DNA from: Paenibacillus daejeonensis DSM 15491
GTDB lineage: Bacteria; Bacillota; Bacilli; Paenibacillales; Paenibacillaceae
Direction of reading: 5' to 3'
DNA: 64,000 nucleotides
Assembly: GCF_000378385.1 (NCBI RefSeq)
Contig: NZ_KB899664.1
Coordinates: forward strand, 248,001-312,000
Part shown: positions 1-8,652 of the stretch, piece after piece
How positions within the stretch are numbered: position 1 is the first letter of the stretch
Layout: each line of letters starts with the position of its first letter
The notes under the pieces: model-generated
What the model was told of the DNA's origin: nothing
Database searches by the model: none
What the model saw: only the letters and a program-made list of their open reading frames with translations
Position numbers and translations under genes: made by a program

Positions 1-158
1 GAACGGTAAGCAGCCTCCTGCACGACATCCAGTGCATCCTCGGTATTGCCCATATACACATAGGCGGTGCGGTATAGGTCTGCTTCATAAGTTTGAAAAA
101 CAGCGAGAAACGCATCTTCGTCGCCTTGTTGTGCCTGTCGTACCAACTCAATAATCAC
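1..158 (-). CDS. ECF-type RNA polymerase sigma factor, N-terminal fragment cut by the window edge
   Basis: Only the first 52 codons are present; the gene continues beyond position 1. Reading the minus strand from a GTG at 158 gives an open frame with the start of sigma-70 region 2: a QQGDEDAF segment, then DLYRTAYVYMGNTEDALDVVQEA, matching the helix pattern of ECF sigma factors (DA.DVVQE core). The GTG at 158 is chosen because AAGGGG lies about five bases upstream; a GTG at 164 is also in frame but too close to that site. ECF sigma factors direct RNA polymerase to stress or cell-envelope promoters; the anti-sigma partner, if any, is outside the window. The family is fairly sure, the subgroup unknown. 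Confidence 0.75.
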   Translation of the reverse strand, partial: MIIELVRQAQQGDEDAFLAVFQTYEADLYRTAYVYMGNTEDALDVVQEAAYR

Positions 159-186
159 AATCACCCCTTCAGCTCTTGCCTATCAA

Positions 187-370
187 CCACAGCCCCTGTA
201 CGCGCCACAATCGAGATCTCCAAATAAAGTTTCCTTATCTGCAGCCCCCGTACGCGCCCCGGCCGAGGTCTCCAAGTAAAGTTTCTTTAACTGCAGCCCC
301 CACACACGTCCCAATCGAGATCTCCAAGTAAAGTTTCTTTAACTGCAGCCCCCGCACACGTCCCAGCCGA
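187..370. repeat. three tandem 52-bp repeats
   Basis: The element TCTCCAAGTAAAGTTTCTTT recurs at 217, 269 and 321 with an exact 52-base period, each copy followed by TGCAGCCCC. The unit resembles the 51-52-bp array at 63334-64000 at the other end of the window, in the same orientation. No open frame with a ribosome binding site covers it. Confidence 0.85.
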
Positions 371-642
371 GCCCTCTTCTCGCCGGCATGCATCAGTCCC
401 CCACCAGTCCCCCACCAGCCTGCTTCTATTCCTGTCATTGTCATTCTCACAGTGAGTCAAGCCCTGCCTCGCAGCAGCCACAGAAACGCTATTCCAGGCT
501 AGAATACCATGCCCTGTTGCAATCGATCTAACTATTAGACGGCGCATGGCTGCGGTTTGGCTTTAGGGTATCACCTTTTTTTTAGTTTGGCTTTATTGCC
601 CCGGAAATAAATAGGGGTGAGATGCTGCTCCCGGTCCACAGC
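371..642. other. gene-free stretch
   Basis: Between the repeat array and the terminator at 643 I see no supported gene. Short open frames here lack ribosome binding sites and recognisable content. Confidence 0.6.
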
Positions 643-673
643 AAAAAGACGCCGCAGACGAAGCTGCGGCGCC
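643..673 (-). terminator. rho-independent terminator of the importer operon
   Basis: On the minus strand CGCCGCAG and CTGCGGCG form a GC-rich stem around a short loop and are followed by TCTTTTT. It lies just downstream of the permease gene ending at 687. Confidence 0.85.
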
Positions 674-686
674 TAAATGAACTCCA

Positions 687-1526
687 CTAGCCTTTAAGGC
701 CAGTGGTGGATATCCCCTCAACAAAATACTTTTGCGCGAGGAAGAACAGCAGGATACAGGGCAGAACTGCGACCACGGACATCGCCAGCACCTGGTTCCA
801 GGAGACGGCCGAGGAGGCGTCCAGTGAGAGCCGCAGGCCCAGGGAGACGGTGAACTTGCTGACACTGCTGATGTAGATGATGGAGTTGAAGAAATCATTC
901 CACGTCCACATAAACTGGAACAGGCCAACTGAGAAGATCGCCGGTTTACAGAGTGGTAACAGCACACGAGTCAGGATCGTGAACGAGTTACACCCGTCGA
1001 TGGTCGCTGACTCATCAAGATCGCGCGGCAGCCCCCGGTAGAATTGGATCATCAGGTAGATGAAGAACGCCGAGGTGGCAAACGCCGCAGGGACGATGAA
1101 CGGCAGATACGTGTCCAGCCAACCCAGTTCATTGAACAGAATGTACCGTGGAATCAGGATGGTCGCATCCGGCAGCATCAGGGTCGCCATCATGAGCGAG
1201 AACAGCAGCGTCTTCAGTGGGAAATTGAAGCGGGCAAAGCCGTACGCCACAATGACACTGGAGACGATGGTGAAGATGACGACGGGGATGACGAGAATCA
1301 ACGTGTTTTTGAAAAAGGTGTCAAACCCATACAGCCCCGTACCTTGCCAGCCTAACTTATACGAATCCCACACGTACGTGTCCGCGAACAGCCGGCTGGA
1401 GCCAAAAATGTCCTGGTTGGTCTTGAACGAGGAGACGAAGAGCCAGATCAGCGGGTAGATCATGACCAGTCCGAACAAGATGAGCAGAAGGTAGGATAGC
1501 CACTTGTTGCGTGGTTCGCTGCGCAT
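687..1526 (-). CDS. carbohydrate ABC transporter permease (MalG type)
   Basis: Inner-membrane permease of a CUT1 sugar importer, 279 residues with about six membrane segments. The cytoplasmic EAA loop, which contacts the ATPase, reads ESATIDGCNSFTI near residue 170 and is followed by PLCKPAI. The protein ends in the typical EGISTTGLKG tail of MalG-like permeases. It is the last gene of a minus-strand operon (binding protein, MalF-type permease, this gene); its ATG overlaps the preceding stop codon by one base, so translation is probably coupled. No ATPase gene is present. The substrate is an unidentified sugar. Confidence 0.93.
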   Translation of the reverse strand: MRSEPRNKWLSYLLLILFGLVMIYPLIWLFVSSFKTNQDIFGSSRLFADTYVWDSYKLGWQGTGLYGFDTFFKNTLILVIPVVIFTIVSSVIVAYGFARFNFPLKTLLFSLMMATLMLPDATILIPRYILFNELGWLDTYLPFIVPAAFATSAFFIYLMIQFYRGLPRDLDESATIDGCNSFTILTRVLLPLCKPAIFSVGLFQFMWTWNDFFNSIIYISSVSKFTVSLGLRLSLDASSAVSWNQVLAMSVVAVLPCILLFFLAQKYFVEGISTTGLKG

Positions 1527-2425
1527 TAGCTCTTCCCCCCATCCTCATAGTAGACCCAGCGGTTGGACGTCTTGAAGATAATACCCGTGACGACCATGAT
1601 AATAACGAACAATATCCACGACAACGCTGAGGCATAGCCCATCTTGAAGAACGTGAAGGCTTCTTCATAGAGCTTCAACGCATACAGATACGTGGACTTC
1701 ATTGGCCCGCCATTGGTGATGACAAAAGCGCCGGTAAACTCCTGGAACGCATTAACCATTTGCATAATCAGGTTGAACAGCACAATCGGTGTCAGCATCG
1801 GTACGGTGATCTTGAAGAACATCCGGGTCTTGGAAGCTCCGTCAATGGAGCCAGCCTCGTACAAATCCCCAGGAATCTGCTGGATGCCCGCAAGGAACAA
1901 GACCATGGACGAGCCGAACTGCCATACGGAGAGCAAGCCCAGCGTATAGAGTGCGACATCCGGATTACCCAGCCAGTCGATGGACGGGATGCCCAGATTG
2001 CCAAGCATATTGTTGACCACGCCGTCCCGCATGAACAGGAAGCGCCATAATACGGCAATTGCTACGCTGCCGCCGAGAATCGAGGGCAGATAATAGACCG
2101 TACGGAACAAATTGATGCCCTTCAGCTTGGCGCTGAGAATTAAGGCAATGAACAAGGCGAAGGCCAGCTTGACCGGTACGGCCAGGATGACATACAGGCT
2201 GGTGACTTTGAGTGCCTGTGTGAAGCCGGGGTCATTGGTGAAAATTTCCTTGTAATTATCCAGCCCTATGAAGCTTGGCGGCGCCACCATGTTGAAATTC
2301 GTAAAGGAATAATAGAACGACATAAAGAACGGGTAGAGCTGAAAAATCATCAAGCCGATCAGCCAAGGCAGAATATAAAGTAGACCGATATACCGGTAAT
2401 TCTTGCGTTTCGTTCGCTTGAACAA
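1526..2425 (-). CDS. carbohydrate ABC transporter permease (MalF type)
   Basis: First permease of the importer, 299 residues. A short basic cytoplasmic start (FKRTKRKNYR) leads into six predicted membrane helices. The EAA loop reads EAGSIDGASKTRMFFKITVP, ending PMLTPI, as in MalF/UgpA-type permeases. It sits between the binding-protein gene ending at 2504 and the MalG-type permease, which it overlaps by one base. With the solute-binding protein and a shared ATPase it should import an oligosaccharide or sugar. Substrate unknown; the family assignment is secure. Confidence 0.93.
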   Translation of the reverse strand: MFKRTKRKNYRYIGLLYILPWLIGLMIFQLYPFFMSFYYSFTNFNMVAPPSFIGLDNYKEIFTNDPGFTQALKVTSLYVILAVPVKLAFALFIALILSAKLKGINLFRTVYYLPSILGGSVAIAVLWRFLFMRDGVVNNMLGNLGIPSIDWLGNPDVALYTLGLLSVWQFGSSMVLFLAGIQQIPGDLYEAGSIDGASKTRMFFKITVPMLTPIVLFNLIMQMVNAFQEFTGAFVITNGGPMKSTYLYALKLYEEAFTFFKMGYASALSWILFVIIMVVTGIIFKTSNRWVYYEDGGKS

Positions 2426-2503
2426 CGGAAATCACTTCCTCTCTTGCGCATGCGATAGCAGGGACACGCAGCCCCTATCAGGCCTGCCGTGTCCGCAGAT
2501 GTC

Positions 2504-3823
2504 TTATTGCCTAGCTTGCAGATCGCTCAGCTTACGCTCCAGCGCAGCAATCAGCTCCGTTGCGCCTTGCTCCGGCGTAGCCCGGCCAAAGGCAACCTTC
2601 TCAATCGAATCCTGGAGAATCGAGGTGACCTCCGAATTGGTAGAGAGTGCGTTGTCGAGCAAACCCGTTGCGTTGGCTAGCCCCATCTCGACAGCACGGG
2701 CTATCGCCGGATCGATCTTGCCAGCATCCACTGCGGCTTGCTGAGCGGCAGACGAGGCTGGCACCGAACGGACGTCGCCTAGAATGGCTGCCGCTTCGGC
2801 ATCATGAAGCAGCCAGTTCAGGAAGGCAGCCGCTTCCTCCGGATGCTGGGACTTGGCGCTAATAGCATAGAGCTGAGATGGTCGTACCTGAACAGCCGTG
2901 TCCTTCGCATCCTTGGCGATGACCGGTAGTGCGGTTATCACTTCGACATCCTCGGGAAATACGGAGCGCAGGGGCAGCAAGGTGCTGCTCATGGCCGAGA
3001 TCATCGCGATCTCCTGGTTGATCCATTTGGGGTTCTGCTCCGTCTTGCCGTAGAACAGATCGGCCTCGCCGAGCGGCTGATAGACGCCTGCCCGCATGGC
3101 TTCATCGAGCCAGGTTAGCGCAGCGACTGCGTCTTCCTGGGTAAATCCAAGCGTGTAATCCTCCTGCACCCATTGCTCGCCTGTCCGTTGCATGAGGAAT
3201 TTGTTGAAATCCTGCATCAGCACCCCATGGTCAGCCAGCAGCAGATGCTTGGAGCTGTCACGCTCGTGCAGCTTCTTGCCCTCTTCATAGATGGTCTCCC
3301 AATCCCATTCGATATCAGTCGGCACGCCCAATGCGTCCGCTGCCGTCTTGTTAATGACTAGCGCATAGGCGTTGACGCCGCTGGGCAGGGCCACCAGCTT
3401 GTCGTTATAGGTACTGAAATTAGTCAAGAAATCTGCATCAAACTCATCAAGCGAGAGTTCACTCTGGTCACTGAGATCGAGGAAGAAGTCGCTTTGCGTC
3501 AGATCCTCCATCCATGGGACGTCCAGCTGCATGATATCTGCCGAGGTGGAGCTGGCTAATTGGGTTTTCACCTTCTGCTCATAGCCGTCGAAGCCCTGGT
3601 ATTCTGGTTCAATCCGGACATTCGGAGCCACCTGCTTGTACGCTTCAATCGCTTCCAATGTCTGCTGATGCCGTCCGTCGCCGCCCCACCAACTGAAGCG
3701 CAGCGTCACTTGCCCACCGTTGTCTTCGCCGCTGCCGGCCGTTCCGTTGCCGCCGGAGCAGCCGGCAATTAGTGCTGCCGACATCACGACTGCCAGCGAT
3801 CCGGTCCACCATTGTTTTCTCAT
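2504..3823 (-). CDS. extracellular sugar-binding lipoprotein of an ABC importer
   Basis: 439 residues with a lipoprotein signal: basic start, hydrophobic core and lipobox IAGC with the acylated cysteine at residue 22, followed by a Gly/Asn/Glu linker. The body is a family 1 solute-binding fold with an early TLRFSWWGG strand, a DIMQLDVPWM motif near residue 100 and AAAFLNWLL near residue 338, typical of CUT1 binding proteins. It is the first gene of the importer operon. The promoter and cre-like site at 3858-3903 lie just upstream. The divergent YesN/YesM pair at 4142-6660 probably controls it. Ligand unknown. Confidence 0.93.
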   Translation of the reverse strand: MRKQWWTGSLAVVMSAALIAGCSGGNGTAGSGEDNGGQVTLRFSWWGGDGRHQQTLEAIEAYKQVAPNVRIEPEYQGFDGYEQKVKTQLASSTSADIMQLDVPWMEDLTQSDFFLDLSDQSELSLDEFDADFLTNFSTYNDKLVALPSGVNAYALVINKTAADALGVPTDIEWDWETIYEEGKKLHERDSSKHLLLADHGVLMQDFNKFLMQRTGEQWVQEDYTLGFTQEDAVAALTWLDEAMRAGVYQPLGEADLFYGKTEQNPKWINQEIAMISAMSSTLLPLRSVFPEDVEVITALPVIAKDAKDTAVQVRPSQLYAISAKSQHPEEAAAFLNWLLHDAEAAAILGDVRSVPASSAAQQAAVDAGKIDPAIARAVEMGLANATGLLDNALSTNSEVTSILQDSIEKVAFGRATPEQGATELIAALERKLSDLQARQ

Positions 3824-3857
3824 TGTGAATCCCCCTTGATGATGAAATGATTACGTT

Positions 3858-3873
3858 TGAAAACGCTTATCCA
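3858..3873 (-). promoter_or_regulatory. cre-like operator (CcpA catabolite control)
   Basis: The plus strand reads TGAAAACGCTTATCCA, close to the catabolite-responsive element consensus with its central CG. It lies immediately downstream of the -10 box of the importer promoter, where bound CcpA would block transcription. Identified by eye. Confidence 0.6.
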
Positions 3874-3874
3874 A

Positions 3875-3903
3875 AGTATAAGCCGGTCTATGCACCGGCG
3901 TAA
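3875..3903 (-). promoter_or_regulatory. promoter of the importer operon 3823-687
   Basis: Minus strand: TTACGC (3903-3898), 17-base spacer, TATACT (3880-3875). The start of transcription would fall in the cre-like site. The rest of the 3824-4141 gap contains no gene and must also hold the divergent promoter for the response regulator. Confidence 0.5.
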
Positions 3904-4141
3904 GGGAGCTAATCTTAGATAAAAGACTCAATATATTAGACATTCGCTTACAACGTATCATTATCTCAGAGAACGTATCCTTATGTATGGATCTTGAGTC
4001 CAGAAGTCATCAACAGAGAGAGGAAGGGGAGGTGCTGTGGTATACTACGTCTACATAAAAATTCAGGATATCGAACGATCCGTTACCTTGAGGCCTCATT
4101 TGAGGCAATCCTGAAAGTGTAGCCAACATGAGGTGAAGACC

Positions 4142-4897
4142 ATGCATCATTTATTGCTAGTGGACGATGAGGCAGATGCCAGAGAAGCGCTGGCAGCTTA
4201 TTTTCCGTGGCATACGGTAGGGTTCCGAGTCGTCGGACAAGCTGGCAACGGCCAGGAGGCGCTGACCTTGATTCATGGCGGCTTGCAGGTCGATTGCGTC
4301 CTTGCAGATATCCGGATGCCTGTGATGTCGGGAATTGAGCTGGCCGAGCAGCTATACAAGGAACGACGTGAGATTCAGCTGATTTTTCTCAGCAGCTACC
4401 GGGAGTTTGAATATGCACAGCAAGCGCTTCAATATCGGGTCAAGAACTATATTCTCAAGCCTGCGAAGTACCAGATGCTCATGGAGGTGTTCGGCAGACT
4501 GGGGGAGGAGTTGAAGGAACAGCGGCGTCTACTTGTGCCGGAACCTGTGGAGGACATCCATGCCGACCGAGAGAAGGGGATCCTCATCCGCCGGGTTGAG
4601 GACTATATCCACCAGTCCTATAAGGAAGCTACGCTGGAGGAAGCAGCGCGCGTAGTGCATCTGAATCCCAATTATCTGAGCGTGCTATTCAAGCAGAAAA
4701 CTGGCAGCAGCTTCACCGATTATTTGATTAAGACCAAGATGGAGACCGCCTACCGGCTGCTGCAGACAACCGAGTACAAAACATACGAAATCAGCGAAAT
4801 GGTTGGCTACAGCAACGCTAAGAATTTCACACGAACCTTCAAAAGCTTCTATGGTACGACGCCAAGCGCCTGCCGCGGCGGCGAGGGTCCCAGATGA
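4142..4897 (+). CDS. response regulator, YesN-like, with AraC-type DNA-binding domain
   Basis: 251 residues. The receiver domain (about 1-120) has the acidic pair D8/D9, phospho-acceptor D56 in LADIRMP, S84/S85 and K106 in ILKPAK. The C-terminal 100 residues form two helix-turn-helix motifs of the AraC family, ending SNAKNFTRTFKSFYGTTPSA. The ATG at 4142 is chosen over an in-frame GTG at 4133 because GAGGTGA lies six bases before it. It overlaps the kinase gene by four bases (ATGA), so the two form a two-component system. It is divergent from the importer at 3823-687, its likely target. Confidence 0.93.
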   Translation: MHHLLLVDDEADAREALAAYFPWHTVGFRVVGQAGNGQEALTLIHGGLQVDCVLADIRMPVMSGIELAEQLYKERREIQLIFLSSYREFEYAQQALQYRVKNYILKPAKYQMLMEVFGRLGEELKEQRRLLVPEPVEDIHADREKGILIRRVEDYIHQSYKEATLEEAARVVHLNPNYLSVLFKQKTGSSFTDYLIKTKMETAYRLLQTTEYKTYEISEMVGYSNAKNFTRTFKSFYGTTPSACRGGEGPR

Positions 4898-6660
4898 AGG
4901 AACGGTATTTTGTCAAAAACCTAGCTGCCTTCCTGATTCCCATGCTGTTGCCGCTCATCATTCTTGGCTCGCTTTCCTTCCTGACGACGCAACGTGATAT
5001 GAAACGAGATATCAACCAGAGCAGTCAGTATCTCTTGCTTCAATCGCAGCGGCAGTTGGAGCTGATTCTCGGGGAGCTGGATTCCCTCAAGCTGGCGTTA
5101 TTCCAGAATCCCAAGGTATTCAACGAACTCTCGACCATTTTGCAGCAGCCTACCTACACATATGAGAGCTCGACCTCCTATCAGATTATCTATAGTTATC
5201 TTAATGCATTGACCAGTGGCAAGCCGTATATTCACTCGGTCTATTTCTACGTGGACAATCCGCTCCAGCGCTATATTTCTTCTCTGGGCGGATTGCTTAC
5301 TCCGAGGGAGTCTAGGGATATGGCCTGGTTCGAAGCCTTCATGAGCCCGCCGCCAGGCAGCGAGGAGTGGACCGTGAGGCGCGAGGTGAAGCTATATGAA
5401 TTCGAGACGGAACCGACGTCGTTTGTAACCATCTACCAGGCATTGGTTCCACGGCAGATTGGTATTGTCATGAACATCCGGCCCGATTATATGGAGACGT
5501 TTCTGGGAGATGTCACAACCTATGAAGGACAGAAAATACTGGTGCTCAGTGAAGACAATCAGATTCTGTTCGCCAATGACCCGAGCGGTCAGCCGACCGG
5601 CGAGCTGTTGGAGCGAATAGTGGCGGATGAGTCGACGTTCTTCGACCTGGAGACGAGCAAGGGACTGGTGAACGTGACAAAAATCAGTTCGGACCGTCAC
5701 AATTGGAAATACGTGTCGATTATTCCCCACACCTCGCTGTATGAGGCACCGTCGCGCATTTTGTCGTATACGCTGCTATTCAGCGGGCTAGCCCTACTGA
5801 GCGGTCTGGCGTTGACGTATTACCTGACCCGGCGCAATTACCGGCAGCTCCTCAATATTACCCGGCTGCTCCGGCAGGCAGAGAATAACCGTGTCGCCTT
5901 GAAGCGGCCAAGCAAGGTGAAGGATGAATATTCATATATTATCGAAAATATGGTCGCTCATTTTATCGAACACCGCTATATAAGGACGCAGCTCTCGGAA
6001 GAGAAATATCGACTGCAAGTCATGGAGATGCAGGCACTGCAGGCTCAGATTAATCCCCATTTTCTGTACAACACGATGAATTCGATCTACTGGGAGACGG
6101 TAGCACTCACGGGGAAGACGAACCGGGCAAGCGACATGATTGAGGATTTATCGGATCTGCTATCCTACTCCTTCAGTCAGCCATCGGCGACGGTCACCTG
6201 GAGCGAGGAGATCGCCAATACCGTAAGCTATGTGAACATTCAGAAGAAGCGGTTCAAGGATAAATTCACGCTTATTCTGGAATATGACGAAGAAATCAAG
6301 CTGCTGAAGACGATGAAGCTGCTGCTGCAACCCTTGGTGGAGAATAGTATCTATCACGGCTTCCGGGAGATGGAGGCTGGGGGGCTTGTCAAAATCAAAC
6401 TGGAGCAGCGCGTTGCCGGAATCCATCTCCATGTCATCGACAACGGCTGCGGAATGTCCGCCCAGCGGCTGAACGAGGTGCGGCAGTCGTTAACTCCGGA
6501 CGGGGAGAAGGCGGCCATCCCATCTTCCGATTCCGAACATATCGGCCTGCGCAATACGTATAGACGGCTGCGTCTTAGCTGTGAAGGGAGCACGATGCGC
6601 ATCCGCAGCAAGCCGGGCTTGGGCACGGTCATCTCGATAGAGATTCCGAACCCGCTATGA
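4894..6660 (+). CDS. sensor histidine kinase, YesM-like
   Basis: 588 residues: membrane helix near 8-27, extracytoplasmic sensor of about 255 residues, second helix near 288-310, linker, then the His_kinase domain with phospho-acceptor H389 in NPHFLYNT and an HATPase domain with N box (QPLVENSIYHG) and G1 box starting at D516 (DNGCGM). All catalytic boxes look intact. Translation is coupled to the response regulator by a four-base overlap. It presumably senses an extracellular sugar or the liganded binding protein and phosphorylates the regulator at D56. Signal unknown. Confidence 0.94.
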   Translation: MKERYFVKNLAAFLIPMLLPLIILGSLSFLTTQRDMKRDINQSSQYLLLQSQRQLELILGELDSLKLALFQNPKVFNELSTILQQPTYTYESSTSYQIIYSYLNALTSGKPYIHSVYFYVDNPLQRYISSLGGLLTPRESRDMAWFEAFMSPPPGSEEWTVRREVKLYEFETEPTSFVTIYQALVPRQIGIVMNIRPDYMETFLGDVTTYEGQKILVLSEDNQILFANDPSGQPTGELLERIVADESTFFDLETSKGLVNVTKISSDRHNWKYVSIIPHTSLYEAPSRILSYTLLFSGLALLSGLALTYYLTRRNYRQLLNITRLLRQAENNRVALKRPSKVKDEYSYIIENMVAHFIEHRYIRTQLSEEKYRLQVMEMQALQAQINPHFLYNTMNSIYWETVALTGKTNRASDMIEDLSDLLSYSFSQPSATVTWSEEIANTVSYVNIQKKRFKDKFTLILEYDEEIKLLKTMKLLLQPLVENSIYHGFREMEAGGLVKIKLEQRVAGIHLHVIDNGCGMSAQRLNEVRQSLTPDGEKAAIPSSDSEHIGLRNTYRRLRLSCEGSTMRIRSKPGLGTVISIEIPNPL

Positions 6661-6679
6661 TATAGTAGGTTATATTTCT

Positions 6680-6702
6680 AGCTGTCAGCGGGTCTGACAG
6701 CT
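6680..6702. promoter_or_regulatory. perfect 9-bp inverted repeat upstream of an AraC regulator gene
   Basis: AGCTGTCAG and CTGACAGCT are separated by five bases. It falls between the kinase stop (6660) and the ATG at 6723. No T-run follows, so an operator or mRNA hairpin is more likely than a terminator. Confidence 0.45.
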
Positions 6703-6722
6703 TGTTCGGGAGGGGCGCCTGC

Positions 6723-7607
6723 ATGTTCAAATCCATACGCCACGGGATGTACGGCTACCGTTTTGCCGAGGGGGCAAACCAGCCGTTATACCAGTTGTAC
6801 TCGGTGGGCTATGACCGTGTGACGGATCCCGAGTATAGCTGGCATGGCCTGCACCGGCAAGACGGCCCGCTGTATCTGTTTCAATACACAGTCTCAGGGC
6901 ATGGCAGGGTCGACATTGCAGGCACGTCCCATCAGGTGGGTTCGAACCAGGCGCTCCTGGTCGAGATACCTGGAGATCACCGGTACTACATGCCGGCAGA
7001 CACGACGTACTGGGAGTTTATATACGTTCTTTTTCGGCCTTTTCATCTACAGCAGTTGTGGCAGGACATGCTGGAGCAGGTAGGGCCGACTCCAGTCATT
7101 CCTATGGATAGTCCCGTCATCCACGCCATCAACAATCTGTATAACGAGGCGAGCAGCAACCGAATTCATGACGTGTACCGGGCGTCTGCTCTGGTCTACC
7201 ACTTCTTCATGGAGCTCTACCGCTTCAGCTGCCTCCCGTCTTACTCCGAGCATGAATGGCACCCCGCCGTACAGGAATCGATTGAATTTATGCAAAAGAA
7301 TTACCATCTCGCTATCGGTCTCGATCAAATCGCAGCGCACGCGGGCTTATCCAAATATCATTACACGCGCCTGTTTACAAAAACGACGGGCCGTACGCCG
7401 CTCCAGCATCTCACCCGGACCCGGCTGGAGAAAGCGGTCGAGCTCATCCGTTCCTCGACTTGGTCGATGGAGGAGATTGCGCATCGGATCGGCTTTACCA
7501 GTGGAAGCTATTTCACCAAGGTCTTCAAGCTTCACGTGGGATGCAGCCCGAGCGAGTTCCGACAAGGCCAGGCGGTGCTGCCTGTCCATCGAATGACCTT
7601 CACATGA
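6723..7607 (+). CDS. AraC family transcriptional regulator with N-terminal cupin-type sensor
   Basis: 294 residues. The N-terminal half is a sugar-sensing cupin-like arm (LFQYTVSGHGRVDIAG, then GDHRYYMPADTTYWEFIYVLF). The C-terminal 100 residues carry two AraC helix-turn-helix motifs: LDQIAAHAGLSKYHYTRLF, then MEEIAHRIGFTSGSYFTKVF with the SPSEFRQ end. The ATG at 6723 is used because GGAGGGG lies ten bases upstream; the open frame extends to a TTG at 6702 without a usable site. It follows the YesN/YesM pair and may control the same importer or an unlinked gene. Inducer unknown. Confidence 0.88.
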   Translation: MFKSIRHGMYGYRFAEGANQPLYQLYSVGYDRVTDPEYSWHGLHRQDGPLYLFQYTVSGHGRVDIAGTSHQVGSNQALLVEIPGDHRYYMPADTTYWEFIYVLFRPFHLQQLWQDMLEQVGPTPVIPMDSPVIHAINNLYNEASSNRIHDVYRASALVYHFFMELYRFSCLPSYSEHEWHPAVQESIEFMQKNYHLAIGLDQIAAHAGLSKYHYTRLFTKTTGRTPLQHLTRTRLEKAVELIRSSTWSMEEIAHRIGFTSGSYFTKVFKLHVGCSPSEFRQGQAVLPVHRMTFT

Positions 7608-7633
7608 GCAAGATTGCACGCTCACCGGTTAGT

Positions 7634-7676
7634 AAAAAGGTACGGCCTCCCTAGTTCTGGGATGCCGTACCTTTTC
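7634..7676. terminator. bidirectional terminator between convergent genes
   Basis: AAAAAGGTACGGC pairs with GCCGTACCTTTTC around a loop. It has A-rich and T-rich flanks and can serve both the AraC regulator (plus) and the LysM protein (minus). Confidence 0.85.
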
Positions 7677-7686
7677 ATTTCGAGCG

Positions 7687-8454
7687 CTAAGGAATCCGCA
7701 CCACTTCGCCAACACGGAGCTGATGATCCTCTGCAAGGCCATTGTGTGCAGCGATTCGCTTGGCTCCGCTGTTATCCCCATAATACTGGCGTGAGAGGCT
7801 GAACAAAGTCTCTCCTTCGCGTACGGTATGCGTTTTGGACTCAGTGCTGCTGCCGGATGTACCGCCGGAGCTGGGTGCCTGGGCTCCGCCGCCGCCGTTC
7901 TTCGGAGACGGGATCGTCAGATTCGCTCCTGCCCGGAGGCCGTCGGGGCCGCCCAGATTATTGCGGGACACGATCAAATCGACATAGTCTGGCGAATTAT
8001 AGAACATCCTGGAGATGCTGTATAAGGTATCCCCGGGTTGAACCAGATAGGTGGCTGGGAAGCCGTTGCCCGGCGAGACCGATTCATTGGGTTGTTCCTG
8101 CGTATCGGGGCTGGGCTCCTCTTCAGGCGGCGGACTGCGATCGATGCCGGGTGCATCGATCTCCTGCATCGGATCCTCGCCTTCCCGCGGCATGCCCTCT
8201 GCTTGTCCATTGTCGGGCCATAGCTCCGTGGATGGATCATTGGTTGCCTCGGTCGGTTCTTCTCCCCCCAGAGAGCCTTCGGCGAGTTCGGTGTCTTCGT
8301 TATTCGTCTGACTCAGAGCGGTTCCTGCCTGCTGCAGGTAGATGCTGTATAAGACGGCACAGACGACAAGCAGGAAGCCGAGCAGCGAGAGCAGGACATA
8401 GAAGGTTGTCCGGCCGCCCCTGGCATCCGCAGTGCTTGCTTTGTTCTTGCTCAT
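7687..8454 (-). CDS. membrane-anchored protein with two LysM domains
   Basis: 255 residues. A basic N-terminus is followed by one membrane helix (about residues 17-37), an acidic Pro/Glu-rich linker of about 95 residues, then two LysM peptidoglycan-binding modules. The first begins YLVQPGDTLYSISRMFY and the second HTVREGETLFSLSRQYYG, separated by a Gly/Ser linker. The topology places LysM outside, where it would bind peptidoglycan. No catalytic domain is visible, so it may be a wall-anchoring or spore/cell-envelope factor. It has its own terminator. Confidence 0.85.
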   Translation of the reverse strand: MSKNKASTADARGGRTTFYVLLSLLGFLLVVCAVLYSIYLQQAGTALSQTNNEDTELAEGSLGGEEPTEATNDPSTELWPDNGQAEGMPREGEDPMQEIDAPGIDRSPPPEEEPSPDTQEQPNESVSPGNGFPATYLVQPGDTLYSISRMFYNSPDYVDLIVSRNNLGGPDGLRAGANLTIPSPKNGGGGAQAPSSGGTSGSSTESKTHTVREGETLFSLSRQYYGDNSGAKRIAAHNGLAEDHQLRVGEVVRIP

Positions 8455-8596
8455 GTGCGGTCAATCTCCTTTGATTCGTGTGACATAAGAACAGAAAAAC
8501 GGCTTTACTCTTATATTACTACAATTTTTGCAGGGTGAAACGGGCGAGAGGATAGATTTACCTGGTAACAAGGAATCATATTGGGATAGATCTTCA

Positions 8597-8629
8597 CAAA
8601 AAATCGTCCGTCCCGTAGGACGAACGAAA
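8597..8629 (-). terminator. terminator of the YesN-like regulator gene
   Basis: Minus strand: TCGTTCGTCC, a short loop, GGACGGACGA, then TTTTTTG. It lies 24 bases past the stop codon at 8653. Confidence 0.8.
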
Positions 8630-8652
8630 GATTGCAATCTATGCTCGCCTCC

